Assembly (NCBI GenBank): GCA_030770545.1 | Contig: CM061105.1 | Span: 2,897,001-2,961,000, forward strand | Length of the DNA stretch: 64,000 bases | Direction of reading: 5' to 3' | Source: Macropodus opercularis | Taxonomy: Eukaryota > Chordata > Actinopteri > Anabantiformes > Osphronemidae | In this document: in pieces, positions 1 to 11,900 of the stretch | Numbering within the stretch: the first letter of the stretch is position 1 | How the letters are laid out: every line of letters starts with the position of its first letter | Notes under the pieces: generated by a model | Seen by the model: the letters and a program-made list of their open reading frames with translations, nothing else | Told to the model about the DNA's origin: nothing | The model's database searches: none | Position numbers and translations under genes: made by a program

Positions 1-215
1 TGTCATTCAGCAAGCGGCAGGGTGTACCCTACTCAGGTCATCAGTACATTACAGAGTCACACAAAAAGACACCCAACCATTCACACACACCTACAGGCAA
101 TTTAGAGTCTTCATTTAACCTGACTGCATAACTTTGGGAGGAAACAGGACAAAACAGAGAGAACCCAGGCAGACACAGGAAGAAGATGCAAACTCCACAC
201 AGAAAAACCCTGGTC
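1..215 (-). mobile_element. SINE with L2-type tail, diverged, cut by window edge
   Basis: Read on the minus strand this follows the common fish SINE body: CTCCACACAG, then the GTTTCCTCC-like and AATTTAGAGT-like words, a CAATTTAGAGTC block near 98-111 and the GTGTACCC tail near 22-30. The same order recurs at 54287-54545, which keeps the head as well. This copy lacks a recognisable tRNA-like head and is heavily mutated, so it is old. It makes no protein. Confidence 0.7.
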
Positions 216-1059
216 ATAATAAATCATCATATGGAAATAAAACTGTAACCGAATCCCTAACATCTATGAATTTGTACTCAATCAACCTCTGAGGTCAGTT
301 AAAACAAAACATGATAAACGACAATGGGAAAATGTAGATAAAATCTGAGAACTAATAGGAAACCTTGGTGAGATGGTTTATAAATGTCACCTGTAACTGT
401 TACATTAGGATCATGTAATTTCCTTAAACTTCTACTTGAGTTGGAAATATAGTTTTTGCTAAATAGTAATATGGCAGTTTAAGCATATGTGACTGTCAAC
501 TACAAAGGCAGAAAGATGTTTCAAAATAAACATTATAAAATAAACAAACAACATGTCTAAGGGCCACTTTTATTTTTTTGTTGGAATGATTGCCCATCTA
601 CTCTATAGACGGCAGAAGCTGGTAGTTAAGCTAAAAATAATGTTTATTTCTGCAGACGTTTAATGGTCCATCAAATGGGATAACAAGGATGGCTGATTTG
701 TAGGCCTTCCTCTGCAATTACCCAGCCTTCCCACTTCCTCCCTGTTTAAATTAAACAAGTCATTGATTTTATGCCGAATATTATTGTCCAATATTACTCA
801 AGAGCGCTTTTGATAGAGATATGGAGTGATTGGCCTCTCAAAGAACGACAGTTATAGAAAGAGTGATACAAAACCAGAGATGGAAAACCAGATGGGGCAA
901 CGACTCTAGCTGTCTCTCCTTTAGTTTTGAATTTTATGATTCTCAGGTGGATTTACATTACTTCCATTTTTATAGAGGACATTTAAATACATTGGTCTAA
1001 AGACACACAAAGTAGCAAAAAGATTACATATATAAGCTTTTACCTTTTTCTTCACAGAC
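216..1059. other. Anonymous AT-rich DNA, no gene seen
   Basis: No long open frame, RNA gene or repeat family was recognised here. The stretch is A/T-rich with ordinary short homopolymers. Confidence 0.6.
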
Positions 1060-1372
1060 AATGGACAAAGTAGAGTATCTACAGACACAAGGTACAATAG
1101 TGTCTGCTCGCACTATCCATCGCCATTTGAATGAAAAGGGACCAGCAATGAGTTCAGATCTGAATCCTATAGAACAGATGTGGAGAGATGTCAAAACAGC
1201 AGTTGGGTGAAGGCATCCTTCAAATTTGACTGACCTGGAGCAGTATGCAAAAGAGTCCAAAATTAGAAAGAAAAGAAACTGATTCATTGTCATTGTTATT
1301 AAGTTAAGAGTGCCAGTAATTTTGCCCTGTGCATTTTGGGGTTTTCTGTGTGGAATACCAAAACACCAAAAA
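1060..1372 (+). pseudogene. Tc1-like transposase fossil, internally deleted
   Basis: Tc1/mariner transposases cut and paste their own element with a DDE catalytic core. Two transposase pieces sit in one reading frame: a helix-turn-helix type segment (VSARTIHRHLNEKG, 1100-1141) and the C-terminal core (SSDLNPIEQMWRDVKTAV from 1151, then RHPSNLTDLEQYAKE from 1211). A TGA stop at 1208-1210 lies between the last two parts. The glutamate of NPIE matches the third catalytic acid; the two catalytic aspartates and everything between the HTH and core are missing. The following 1303-1372 (GTGCCAGTAATTTTG) resembles the 3' non-coding end of fish Tc1 elements. No complete terminal inverted repeat pair was found. 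This is a dead, old copy. Confidence 0.85.
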
Positions 1373-1490
1373 TACTCTTACGATTATGAATCCTCCAGGT
1401 TTGTTGTGCTGTAGATGAGTAAGACTAACTATTCCCATACAAGTTGTTGCCACTAAAAAATAAAAATAACTGTTCTTCGGAACACATAGT

Positions 1491-2063
1491 TTGCTGTATA
1501 TTGTAGGTCTGCAGATAGTATCACAAGCACAAACACACAGCCACAGTAATCTAAATTTTTCTTCCAGTGTGATAGTCAAGACTTTGCGGGCGATTAAGTT
1601 TTATTGTTGTGTTTTAAGAAAAAATAAAATGACATTTGGCAGGTTCATCGCAGCTGAAGTCCTCACAGATGACTTGGTGACAGTCAGTGACTCGATTAGC
1701 CATTGTGATTTCATCCAAAACAAAGAACTGTGTTATCCAGGTTTCTACACACATGAACACAAGCAGACACTGCATTCACTAAGGAGTGAAGATTACACAG
1801 AGAAGTCAAGTGACAAATTCAAGTGGCCAGAAGAAATAACAATTAATTTAGGACCACTGAGCAGCAAACCAGCTGTCAGAGAGTTACGGAGAGTGATATC
1901 AAAGGGGCTTACTCTTGATATGACAGATGCATTAGAGTCAAAAGCAAAATTTAATTTGTGTATCAGGGTGGTTGAGTGTGCATGTTCAAGCAAACATAGT
2001 GCACTCAGTTTCAACATGTACATTTTAGATGTATTGGAGGAAAAAAATAAACAAGATAAGTAA
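1491..2063 (+). CDS. Unrecognised 190-codon open frame, hypothetical
   Basis: This is the second longest open frame in the window and is not part of a recognised repeat. The first 46 residues look like random translation. From the internal ATG at 1629 (A at -3, a fair Kozak context) the 145-residue product has mixed, protein-like composition, with a charged middle (LRRVISKGLTLDMTDALESK) and a Lys/Asp-rich C-terminus. I recognise no domain, signal peptide or clear membrane segment. An AATAAA lies across the last codons near 2045. A minus-strand frame (1793-2188) overlaps it, so low stop density on both strands may reflect composition. It could be an exon, a decayed gene or retrotransposon piece, or chance. 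No function is proposed. Confidence 0.2.
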   Translation: MLYIVGLQIVSQAQTHSHSNLNFSSSVIVKTLRAIKFYCCVLRKNKMTFGRFIAAEVLTDDLVTVSDSISHCDFIQNKELCYPGFYTHEHKQTLHSLRSEDYTEKSSDKFKWPEEITINLGPLSSKPAVRELRRVISKGLTLDMTDALESKAKFNLCIRVVECACSSKHSALSFNMYILDVLEEKNKQDK

Positions 2064-2452
2064 AAGCCTTTTCTTCTTGACTGCCATTCAGCTGGTGCCT
2101 CACATACAAATGCAGCAGAAACCCTGACATGAGAAGTAAGGCTGATGCAATCAGTTAAGCTTAAGATGAGCTGCAGACAAAGTTGCATGTTTAAAGACTA
2201 ATTTTAAAATATGCTTCAAACCTTGCAGTTGCCTTGCAGGCATTTAGAACTATTATCACAATGTTAATATACAAAATTATTATTCCAAAATGTGAAATCA
2301 ACAAGTACAGTACTAGGCAGCTATGCAGCCCCAACCAGGAGAATATGACAAATCAGTGATATTCTAGAGGGACTATATATTAAGGATATTGTGCCACAAT
2401 GGCCTAGACCTGGAAAGGAATAGAAACTGTGACTCCACTGACATACATTACA
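2064..2452. other. Anonymous DNA, no gene seen
   Basis: AT-rich DNA between the open frame and the Tc1 element. No feature was recognised. Confidence 0.5.
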
Positions 2453-2454
2453 TA

Positions 2455-3502
2455 CAGTTACAAGAAAAATTATGTGAACCCTTCGGGATTACGTGGATTT
2501 CTGCATAAATTGGTCATAACACGTGTTCTGATGTTCATTGAAGTCACGGCAAAAGAAAGACACAGTCTGCTTAAACTAATACTGCACAAACATTATATGT
2601 TTTCATGTTTTTATTGAACATAACATAGCAACATTCTTAGTGCATGCTGGAAAAAGTATGTATATAGGCTAATGACTTCTCCAAGAGCTAATTGGAGCCA
2701 GGAGTCAGTCAACCTGGAGTCCAATCAATGGGATGAGATTGGATGTGTTGGTTAAAGCTGTCCTGCCTTATAAAAAACACGCACCACTTTTGAGTTTACT
2801 GTTCCCAAGAAGCATTGCCTGATGTGAACCATGCCTTGCACAAAAGAGCTCTCAGAAGACCAATGATCTACAATTGCTGTATTCCTCCAAAATAGGTACA
2901 ATACTATGTATTAAATTGCTTCTGTGTGTATGTGTGTGTGAGCTTGAGGAGTTACAATGGGCATATTCTTATTCATTCTACAATAAATAATAAAAAAGCA
3001 CTACTGGCAAAATATTCTGTGGACAAATGATACCAAAATTTAGTAGTTTGGAAAGAAAAAAAACACACACAGCACACCAATATCTACAACTCATCCCCAC
3101 TGTAAAACATGGCGGAGGGCATCATGGACAAATTGCTGTCATTGACTGAAAAATAAATTCCAAAGTTTATCAAGACATTTTGCAGGTACATTTAGCAAAA
3201 GTACCCGTAAGACCATCTATCTGCAACAGGACAACAACCAAAAACATAGAAGTAAATCAACAACAGAATGGCTTTAACAGAAGAAAATATGCCTTCTGAA
3301 GACGTCAACCCGATTGAGATGCTGTGGTATGACTTCAAGTCATCCCAAGAATATTGCTGCACAGTTTTATAAAAAGGAATGGTCCAAAATTCCTCCAGAC
3401 CGTTGTGCAGGTCTTATCTGCAACTACAGGACACATTTTATGACCAATTTATGCAGAAATCCCTGTAATCCCAAAGGCGTCACATACTTTTTCTTGCAAC
3501 TG
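2455..3502 (+). mobile_element. Tc1-like DNA transposon, both ends kept, transposase broken
   Basis: The element starts CAGTTACAAGAAAAATTATG and ends with the inverted form CTTGCAACTG. It is flanked by TA at 2453-2454 and 3503-3504, the Tc1/mariner target duplication. The terminal inverted repeats run about 75 bp (2455-2530 against 3428-3502), and the left subterminal part extends to about 2630. Transposase pieces remain on the plus strand: a start region (MPCTKELSED) near 2830, YWQNILWTNDT at 3002-3034, KSTTEWL near 3253 and NPIEMLWYDFK at 3307. The expected first catalytic aspartate (usual TDET) reads TNDT. At 1,048 bp it is shorter than the roughly 1.6 kb usual for the group: the DNA-binding domain and part of the core have been lost or replaced by unrelated sequence at about 2865-3000. 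It is inactive by itself, but the ends look intact. Confidence 0.93.
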
Positions 3503-3504
3503 TA

Positions 3505-4183
3505 TATGCAATACCTAATCTAAAATATATACATGATATAATGTATATATACAGTGTTTGGTCATCAGTAATATTTATGAGATTTAATTTAAATCAACTC
3601 GCAAAGTAATCTGTTTTATAGTCAAGATAATGTCATTGTTGTAAACATGGTTCTGAGAATGAAATAAAAGTAAAATCAACTTAATGCTGCCTGTTATGAG
3701 AATGCTGCTGCTTATGGCTAAATCAATATTCATGTATATATTAGGCCAATATTTTGTGAAAGGCAATTACTGCAGTAGTGAAATGGTGTCGCTGTACATG
3801 AAACAAAATTACTTGGAAGTGTAGAACATTTTGATTAGGCCTTTTCAAGGTGATCTCAGGACATTTTTATGTGTCACTTCTTCCCTCCTCTCTCCCCAGC
3901 ATTTCTTTGATGAAGAACAAGAAGTGTGTACATGTTGAAGTGTGCTGACATGTCCTTGTGGAGGGATTTCAACCATGATGCTAATAACAATAATTAGCTC
4001 CTAAGTGTTTATGGAGGGGGAGGTAGAGACATGAATATTCTCTCATTGTGCTTGGGTGTATCAGGACAAATGGCTTCCCCATGTCTTTTTAAAAGGACGA
4101 ATTAGCCATAATTGCTTGTTTCAGGGGTCTGGTGATAAAGGTAGCTTTTTGCTACTTCATTATGCCCGTTTTAACTCCTCAAG
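3505..4183. other. Anonymous DNA, no gene seen
   Basis: No coding or repeat signal was recognised. Confidence 0.5.
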
Positions 4184-4234
4184 CTCACACACACATACAC
4201 ACACATGCAGCACCCCCCACCCCCACACACACAA
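4184..4234. repeat. Imperfect CA microsatellite with C-rich centre
   Basis: CA dinucleotides interrupted by ATACAC, TGCAG and a CCCCCCACCCCC core. The 4056-4286 open frame is an artefact of this low-complexity tract. Confidence 0.9.
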
Positions 4235-5475
4235 AACATTAAAGCATGATAATATTGTGCCTATTTTGGAGGAATTCAGCAATTAAACAGAACCACACTA
4301 CATTTCTCCATAATGAAAACTGCTGATTTACCAAAGACTAGAAGTATTTGTGACTTGTATATGGGTAGAAATCTTATTTGGAAATATTGCTTAAACTGTT
4401 GAGCTCCCATAAGCGAAGAATCACTTTTGAGTTTAATACATGAATACATGATAGCAGTTTCTACGTAGAGTGAATACATAGGAATTAAATCCATACACTG
4501 CCTAAAGCAAAAGGGGTGGAAATATTCTAATGTGCAAAGACAGACTCTCCTATCAGCTTTGATTAACGTTACAGTCCGTCTTTCCTGGCTGTTATATATT
4601 TGAGAAATTATTATTAATATCAAAATAATTTCCACAGATTAACCCCATTCTGACTTTACTAGTGATCCTGTGGCCTTAAGGAAATCAATCCTGGAAAGAT
4701 TGATGGCTCTCCTGCAATTTTAAAACGTTTGTCCTTGCTAGTTCGTTTTTTTTTTCCTTTTCATCTGTTATTGTACTAAAGTTACATATCTCAACAGCTG
4801 TTGAATGATGCAATTGTGTATTTCAATGTGACACTAAAACCAACCAAAAGTCATTTTTTTGTTTAACCTACCTATTTCATACAACAAATTTTGCCACTAT
4901 AAGTCAGATTTCCCAGTTGAGAAAGGACATGAAGAAGTCAGCATGAACACCCTTAGTTATGCTCTGGACTGAAAAGCAATTGTTAAATAGAACATCACAC
5001 TAAAGCCTTAGTCACCTAAGGCCATGATGCACCTGTGTTCATCAAACAATTACAAGTGTGATGTGAGTGACTGTTTGTCACCTAAAGTCACCTTAGTTGG
5101 GTCAAAAAGTTACATTAGAAAATAACTCTATATCACACGAGTTATATCATAGTATGCAAGCAGAAAAGAACCTTAGAGTACAGAAACAAAAAGCAGCACT
5201 TGGCAACATTTGCATAATATTTTTACAACACATTTGTTCACCACGCATTGTTACTTAATTATGAACATGTTGCTGGCTAGATGTGGGTCAATTCATAGAC
5301 TGCAACTCAGCATCAAGTAAACATAAGCCTCTTATGCTCTACTAGTGATTTTTTTTTTTTATTTGAGATATTGGTTTTAAAATGCAGCATGTTTAAAAAA
5401 AAATCTGTCTCTTAATTTGTTTGCACATACTTTCTTAGAATTCCGGGTAACCTTAAGACTTTGTTGTCTTTGTGA
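4235..5475. other. Anonymous AT-rich DNA, no gene seen
   Basis: No supported gene. The 119-codon minus frame at 4276-4635 has no recognisable domain, splice context or codon pattern. Confidence 0.5.
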
Positions 5476-5553
5476 AGTCTGGGGTCTCTGGTTAGACTGC
5501 TCTGCGATAAGAAACTGGATAAACAACTGACAATGGTTGGATGGATGGATTAG
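5476..5553 (+). mobile_element. LINE 3' tail, Rex3/RTE-like, ending in GGAT units
   Basis: The string GGGTCTCTGGTTAGACTGCT, then an ACTGGATAAACAACTGACAATGG-like stretch and TGGATGGATGGAT, follows the 3' end of fish Rex3/RTE-type LINEs, which finish in short GATG-type tandem units. Only the tail is present, as expected from 5' truncation during target-primed insertion. Assignment to Rex3 rather than an L2-type tail is an inference. Confidence 0.55.
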
Positions 5554-6171
5554 GACCTTGTTATTACCACATACACTTTACCAAGTAACCGACACACATC
5601 CTCTCAGTCTAGTAACACAACACCTTATAACAAAACTTGTATAGAGCATTTTTTGTACTGACATCCTCTCACAGCTCCCAGTGAGGCTTTCTCTCTGTAG
5701 CCTATAATTTTATATGTACAGGTCGGTGCTGTGTGTCCCTGGTTCTCCACCCAGGAGAAAGCTGATTTTGGATGTGCTGCCTTCACGACAACTGTGTGGA
5801 GCTAAAAGGTGACAAGGACACTGGACAGCAGCAATAGCTGCCCTTATTATCCACAGACACTAAAAAGTAATGTTTTAAAGGTAAGGAAGAATGTCACTGC
5901 AAAAAGAGTTGACAGAAAAAGAAAAAAGGTAGTGTAAAATATTTTAAGCCTTTTCCACACACAAACAATGTAGTGTATTAGACTCATTGCAGTGACATCA
6001 ACTAGGTAAATATGATTAAGTGGAATATAAAAATATGTACATATGCTGGATTCCAACCCAGGACCTACTTTATTTTTTTTAGAAAGTGTATCTTTTGAAA
6101 TAAGAAATTCACATAGAATTTAAGACTCCAAATTCAAAAGTAAATATAATGAAAATCTAGTCTCAATTTAT
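5554..6171. other. Anonymous DNA, no gene seen
   Basis: Nothing recognised. Confidence 0.5.
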
Positions 6172-6445
6172 TTGATGGAGGGACTACATTGATGTGGCTG
6201 GGATTAACCATATGACTACAAAGGGAATAGGACACAGCAGCAATGTGGTATGCATGTGCATGAGAAGGCCTGCACTGATTTGACAAAGAGAGGATTAAGA
6301 CATGTTGATCAAAGAAAATTTTAACAAATACATAATAATAATAAATAATAAACACAAGACCACATGGAAAACGACATCAAACTTAACTAAACCTCACTAC
6401 GAGCCTTACACAAAAGCATGACCTGGCTATCTTAACACATGACTA
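6172..6445 (+). repeat. Diverged direct repeat, copy 1 of 2
   Basis: This block shares order and sequence with 7750-7997: ATTGATGTGGCTGGGATTAA, AAAGGGAATAGG, CCTGCACTGATTT, CAAAGAGAGGA, an ACATAATAATAATAAATAAT tract, and a common end, AAAGCATGACCTGG then TATCTTAACACATG. Copy 1 carries about 30 extra bases (CAGCAATGTGGTATG...) near 6236-6270. It codes for nothing recognisable. Confidence 0.85.
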
Positions 6446-7749
6446 CATTTGACTATTTGAATAAGCACGGACACTTCACTGCTTGGTAAAACTGAAAAAA
6501 AAAACATGGAGAAATGCTCAATGAGACCAGATAATCTGGCAAAATCCAGGTGGTGCACAGTATACATGTATGTACTGAGCTAAGGCAAAATCACAGGTGG
6601 GTATAGTTAGTCAAACAATTCAGGAAAATGGCAGGAAAACCAGAAAATGTCTGTGGACGGAGGCAACAGGCGTGGCTAAAGTGAGAAAGAGAGAGTGAAG
6701 AAGACCAGCTAGTTAGGTTAGGTTAGGTAAACTAACATGAAGTTCACTATTCACCCACTTGGTGTGCTATACAGTACAGTATATGGATGTCAGTGTGGTA
6801 TTAATGGTGTGCCAGGCAGTAAATGAAATGCAGTTGAATGCCGGAATGTAAACTGGATATGCTGTTGCCCATCGCTATTACCTGCGCTGTCTCACTCGAA
6901 GCATGACTACGTACTGTGTATCAAATTTAGTGCGAGAAGTAGTGGGAGTGGAACGTCCGTCTGTAGGAGAGCATTCAATAGTTTTCCCTATGCAGCGTTC
7001 ACTTAAAAGTCCCAATCAGGTGAAATTATGTAATCGTCCTTGGGACGCTTGATGATTTCTCACAGCACACTTATGTGCCGCAGCACAGTGGTTGTGAATC
7101 ATTGCACTATGGTACTTAAAAACCTTATTGTCAAGGTCCTAGGAGTCAGCCAGACATCAGGCCCAGTGCCCTATGGGATAGAATTTCTTATAGTAAAAAA
7201 TGTAAATGGTATATCACTCTGTAACCTCACTGCTTAGACTAAACTACAGAGGATTTCCATTTCCTTTAACAGCCTAAATGAGCTCTCTACAAACATGAGT
7301 AGATGCATAGATGGATAAAGGGAGAGATGGGGTGAGAGAGCATCCTTATTCATTGTTCATGCATTTTTAAACAGCAGGGCAGTAGGGTCAGACGAGTCAA
7401 CAGGACTTAACCTGAGGGCAAGAAGAAAAGAGTAGAAGAGTGCAAAGACAAATTGGTGTCATTTTGTTACATTTGTTATTTGACGGAGAGACAGAGGTGT
7501 GTAATGAACCTGGTATCCAAATGTTAATTGATAAACATGTTCTATAAAATACTCAATTATCATGCTATGTTTTGTGTTCTTGTTGAATATTTGCTGCATT
7601 AAAGAATCTGGTGTGAAGCCTGTGTATTTAGAAGGTGACAGGGTTAAACTGTGCCCTGCAGGTGCCTTGACCTCTGACCCTTGACTTCCCCATACAACTA
7701 TACACATACATAGTAATACACATCAAAACACAAAGCCTGTGGCATATGA
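6446..7749. other. Anonymous DNA between the two direct repeats
   Basis: No gene was recognised. A three-unit TTAGG run lies at about 6714-6730. Confidence 0.5.
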
Positions 7750-7997
7750 CTCTCATTGATGTAGCTGGGATTAACTATATGACCACCATATGATATCAAA
7801 GGGAATAGGGCACAGAACGCCTGCACTGATTTAACAAAGAGAGGACTAAGACAAGTTGATAAAAGAAAATTTGAACAAATACATAATAATAATAAATAAT
7901 AAACAGAAGACCACAGGAAAAATGAAATCAAACTTGACTAAACCTTACTAATAGCCTTACACTAAAGCATGACCTGGTTATCTTAACACATGCTGTA
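7750..7997 (+). repeat. Diverged direct repeat, copy 2 of 2
   Basis: Second copy of the 6172-6445 block in the same orientation, about 1.58 kb downstream. It has the same internal AT-rich tract and the same terminal word TATCTTAACACATG. Confidence 0.85.
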
Positions 7998-8907
7998 ACT
8001 GGATTACATTACAACATCTTGTACAAAAATAAAGAGAATAAAAAAAGTAAATGTAACCTAGCTATCCACAGTAATAATTCTGACCTTAGTCTTTTGGTGT
8101 GTCTATTTTTGGTATGTGCATGGTCATAGTACGTCTTTGCATACAGAACATACAAGATGCTATGGATGTAAGATGAGTGCTCTTTGTAGCTCCTGTACCT
8201 TAGCTACCTGTACATCTTCTTACTTCTTGCCACTTTGCTAGATCATCAGCCATGATCCTGCTTTTGTTCCTTGCTTCCTCCTTGGTTTTGTGCGTTAACC
8301 TGAAATTTCTTGTGCTTGTTTTGTTATTTTTGTATTCTGTCTAGAAGACTTATTTCCATCCTTATACATTTATTGAGCTGTTCTATTCTCCCAAGAAGGC
8401 TTTGTTTAAACAATGTGTGCTTCATATTGCGCTCTTGAAAGTTTATTTCTGTTTTTTCCTTGCTTTCTGCTTTTTCTTTGCTTTGTTTTTACTTACCAAG
8501 CGTTTTACCCTTATGATAAAAAATTTTTCATGCTGGCATTCTGTTCTGACACACTCTCCATGATATGAAGTTGAGGTTTTAGATCTGGTAGGATGCTAGA
8601 ATTATACTGAGAGCAAGCTTAAGGGCTTTCCAGTTTTACTGTTATTCATGTTCCTTAAGAATATGTAACGGTGATGAGTGACTGCAGCCAATAAACAAGA
8701 TAAAGTGCCAACACTTTTAAGTTATATGACTATATATTGCAGTTCACCCTTCTCCTATGATTCTACTCCCATCTACTCCTATGAAGTATTTGATGGGAAT
8801 AGAGTGTCCAAATCCATTAACATCCATTAATATCATTAACCATTTGGGGTAGTATTGTAAAAAGGCAATACTGGATAGTATGGGCAAACATCCATTTATC
8901 TATTATT
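7998..8907. other. Anonymous DNA, T-rich, no gene seen
   Basis: Nothing recognised. Confidence 0.5.
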
Positions 8908-9005
8908 AACCATTCACATCTAGATGCAATCTTAACTGACTTTGTGTTTTTGCACTGTGGAAGGAAGCCAGAGAACCCACACAAGTTCAACAAGCAGGAG
9001 AGTTT
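8908..9005 (-). mobile_element. SINE body fragment, diverged
   Basis: Read as plus, CCATTCACATCTAGATGCAA followed by TTTTTGCACTGTGGAAGGAA and AGAGAACCCACAC matches the central part of the common fish SINE in minus orientation. No head or tail remains. Confidence 0.6.
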
Positions 9006-10568
9006 CCTACGGCTGCCTTGAATTTTTTTGTGCAACAAAATGTGTGTTCTTGGTACATGCTGTGTAACAAATACAGCATTTTATCAGTTATCGGGTATAG
9101 CAGAGAGCAGATCAACACTTGTAAAGCTATGAGCCTGTGTGGCCACCTTCACTCCTCACCCTCATTGTTGTTGCTATGGCAGTGAAGTGTGATTAGAACT
9201 CTGGCTAAACAACGTGGCTGACAGTATTGACTTCCTGTCTGGTTCATGCAAACAGGATGTGACAGATTTAATTTGTTTGTCAGCGCACCTTAATTTAAGT
9301 AGAAGGCCTGGAGTGGGACAGAGACTGTAGGAGGTAAGGAAGGAAATGGACACAGAGACACATTTACTTTCTGATATGCCTGCTTGCATTTACATTTGTA
9401 GTGTGTAGAAGCACATGCTTCTGTAACAGAGTAACAGGGGGTGTTGTGTTTTTAATAGCATCTACGTTTTATATAATCAACTAATAATACAATAAGTGAA
9501 CAAAATGTACAGTCGTTTTTTTTAAATACATTTTAAAATTTAAATAGGAGACATTATTGGAAATTATGACAGACAGACAGATGAGTGGAGAGAAGACAGT
9601 ATGTTAAGAGAAAGACTGATGAGAGGAAAATACAAATAGACAAATGCATTAAGCAGAAAAACAGAGGAGAGGATGAAACTAAGAGAAGCTACAGTATATT
9701 AAACAGGATTGACTGGATCATGACATGATGTGTGAGTAACAAAGTCTAAGACAGAGAAACAAGGTGGTGCTGATGTGGGAGTGGGGGGGTTTAAGACAGA
9801 GCATAAACCAGATGGACAGTTCGAGCTTGTGTTTGTCTAGGAGACAATCCTGATGGTGGTGGACAATCAGAGTGTGACAGTGAATATAGAAAGCAGTGTT
9901 ATTGTTAAAATCATTGATCTCTTTTCTCTACACTATTTTTGTTTCCAATATATCCTTTTTTTCTTCCTCTCAGCCACATACACATTCTGTACTGGTTTAT
10001 TTCCACTCACTATTGCCATTTTGAACAACTGCATTTCCTGAATGTTATCAGTAAAGCTCGATTATGCTTAGGAATTAATGCAAATGTGAATGAATAAGCA
10101 TTGCAATGAAAACCAAATGACTATAACTGTCTCAACCAAGTTTATAGGACTACTGCAGTACAAATTTTTTATAGTGAACTTTATACTCAGTTCAGCTGAA
10201 ATTAAAAACCTACAGTATCAACCTACTATTACACCTATCCTCGGATATGGTGGACCAGTCTACTGACTGATTTTGAGCATTATATCCATTGTTTTAGGGT
10301 AAATGTTTTTTGGTCATTCAGAGTTCACATATTCACACAAAATCTTTCTGAATTCCGCTCTCATGCAAACCTCAGCACATCTGTTGGTACTTGTACAACA
10401 TATTCCCCAAACATTATTTTAGTATCCAGTTGGAAAGTCACCATCGACCAGGCTAACACACAAGACTCTGGTTCTGGTTTGTTACCACGGAGACAAGCAT
10501 GCAGAGCAGTGGCAGTGATTCTTGTCTTGGCATGGAAATGGCCCACTGAGGTCGAGTGACAGACATAT
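9006..10568. other. Anonymous DNA, no gene seen
   Basis: No coding signal was recognised. There are short GACA and G-run low-complexity patches near 9570 and 9783. Confidence 0.5.
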
Positions 10569-10569
10569 G

Positions 10570-10700
10570 CACACACTCACACACACACACACACACAATT
10601 TTCTCTCCTCATGGCTCAGTAGGCAGAGAGACTGTGGGGCAATGTGGGAATATGTGTGTGTGTGAGAGAGAGAGAGACCGTGAGAGAGAGAGAAAGAGAG
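10570..10700. repeat. CA microsatellite followed by TG and GA tracts
   Basis: CA repeats at 10570-10597, a TG run becoming GA at 10651-10677, and a second GA run at 10681-10700. Confidence 0.9.
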
Positions 10701-11715
10701 ACAGTGTTAAGCAGGCGAGGGTGACAGTGACGTGACACTGGTGAAATAATTATGAGTCCAAAACAGGCCTGACAGAGAGCAGCCCGTGCCCTTCAACTAT
10801 CTGTCAACTGTCATTAACACAGAGCCCTGATACAGAGCCAGAGGAGAGCAAGCAAAAGAGAGGGAGGGATAGAGATAGAACAGTGGAGAAGACTGTTAAA
10901 CCACAGATAGGGGAAACAGTCAAAAGTATCCATCTTGAAAACTCATTGAATTTGTCTAAATTCTTGTTTCAAAATAAGTTAACAGAAATCAGATCATCTG
11001 CATGGTCAGATTGCTTTTGTTTAAATTATTTGTCCTGATATGGGAAGCAGAAGAAAAACACTCAGAGAAAGAGAAAAAGGAGGGTTAACATTGGAAGACA
11101 GGATGGGATGAAGGGCAGCTCTGCACGTTTCTGTAATTAAAGAGCTGAAGTGTATTTCCTCATACACTTGTTGTGACTCCAATGCAGTTACTGTAATACA
11201 TTTACTGTAATGTTTCTTTGTTTGTGATTGAAAGCAGCAGCAAAAGGAATATATTCATCTGGATGTGTAGCCTGCAGTCATAGAAAAATGGCCTCTGCAG
11301 TCAGTCCTTCACCAATGTGCTCTCTGAATTGTTGTGTGGGAGACGTGGGAGATCCCGCTAGCTACCTTCAAAAATTATGCAATGGGTGCCTAAAATACAT
11401 TGAAAATGCATATGAAAAAACTAACTAAACTTTGGCTGATTGTGGACAAAAATAATGCAATGTTTTGTGATTTACTGTAAATGTTCTGCCTATAAACAGC
11501 CTGATGCTGAACTGATTCCTATTCCGAGCTTCAGAGTTGTCAAACATTACTTGTCCAATTGTTTATGCATCTCACAGCTGTAGTTATGTTGAAAATTTTG
11601 ATAATGTTAAAAAACATTTTTTACTAAGTAACATATCTGTCTAATAATAAAGTTTCCAAAGTCTTAAATTCTGTGTGAATTTCTTATTTCAAAAGATACA
11701 CTAACTAACTAACAA
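10701..11715. other. Anonymous DNA, no gene seen
   Basis: No gene was recognised. The first 150 bases are more GC-balanced than their surroundings, but no function can be assigned. Confidence 0.5.
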
Positions 11716-11900
11716 AGTAGGTCCTGGGTTGGAATCCAGTTTGCATGTTCTCCCTGCATGGGTAATCTGGTTTCTTCCCATAGTAAAAATCTTGGGGAGT
11801 CTAAATTGTCTGTAAGTGTGAGTGCGTATGTTTCTGTGTGGCTCTATGATGTCAGCTGAGATAGGCTCTAGCATGCCTTGAGTGAGCTCAGAGCTAGAGA
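11716..11900 (+). mobile_element. SINE fragment with B-box-like head and L2-type tail
   Basis: GGTCCTGGGTTGGAATCC at about 11720 is a degenerate RNA polymerase III B box (consensus GGTTCGAATCC). It is followed by TTTGCATGTTCTCCC, GAGTCTAAATTGTC, and the tail words GTCAGCTGAGATAGGCTCTA. The A-box half of the tRNA-like head is missing. Confidence 0.8.

Noticed and set aside
6714..6730. TTAGG run resembling an arthropod telomere repeat
   Set aside because: Only three units, and everything else in the window is vertebrate; chance low complexity.
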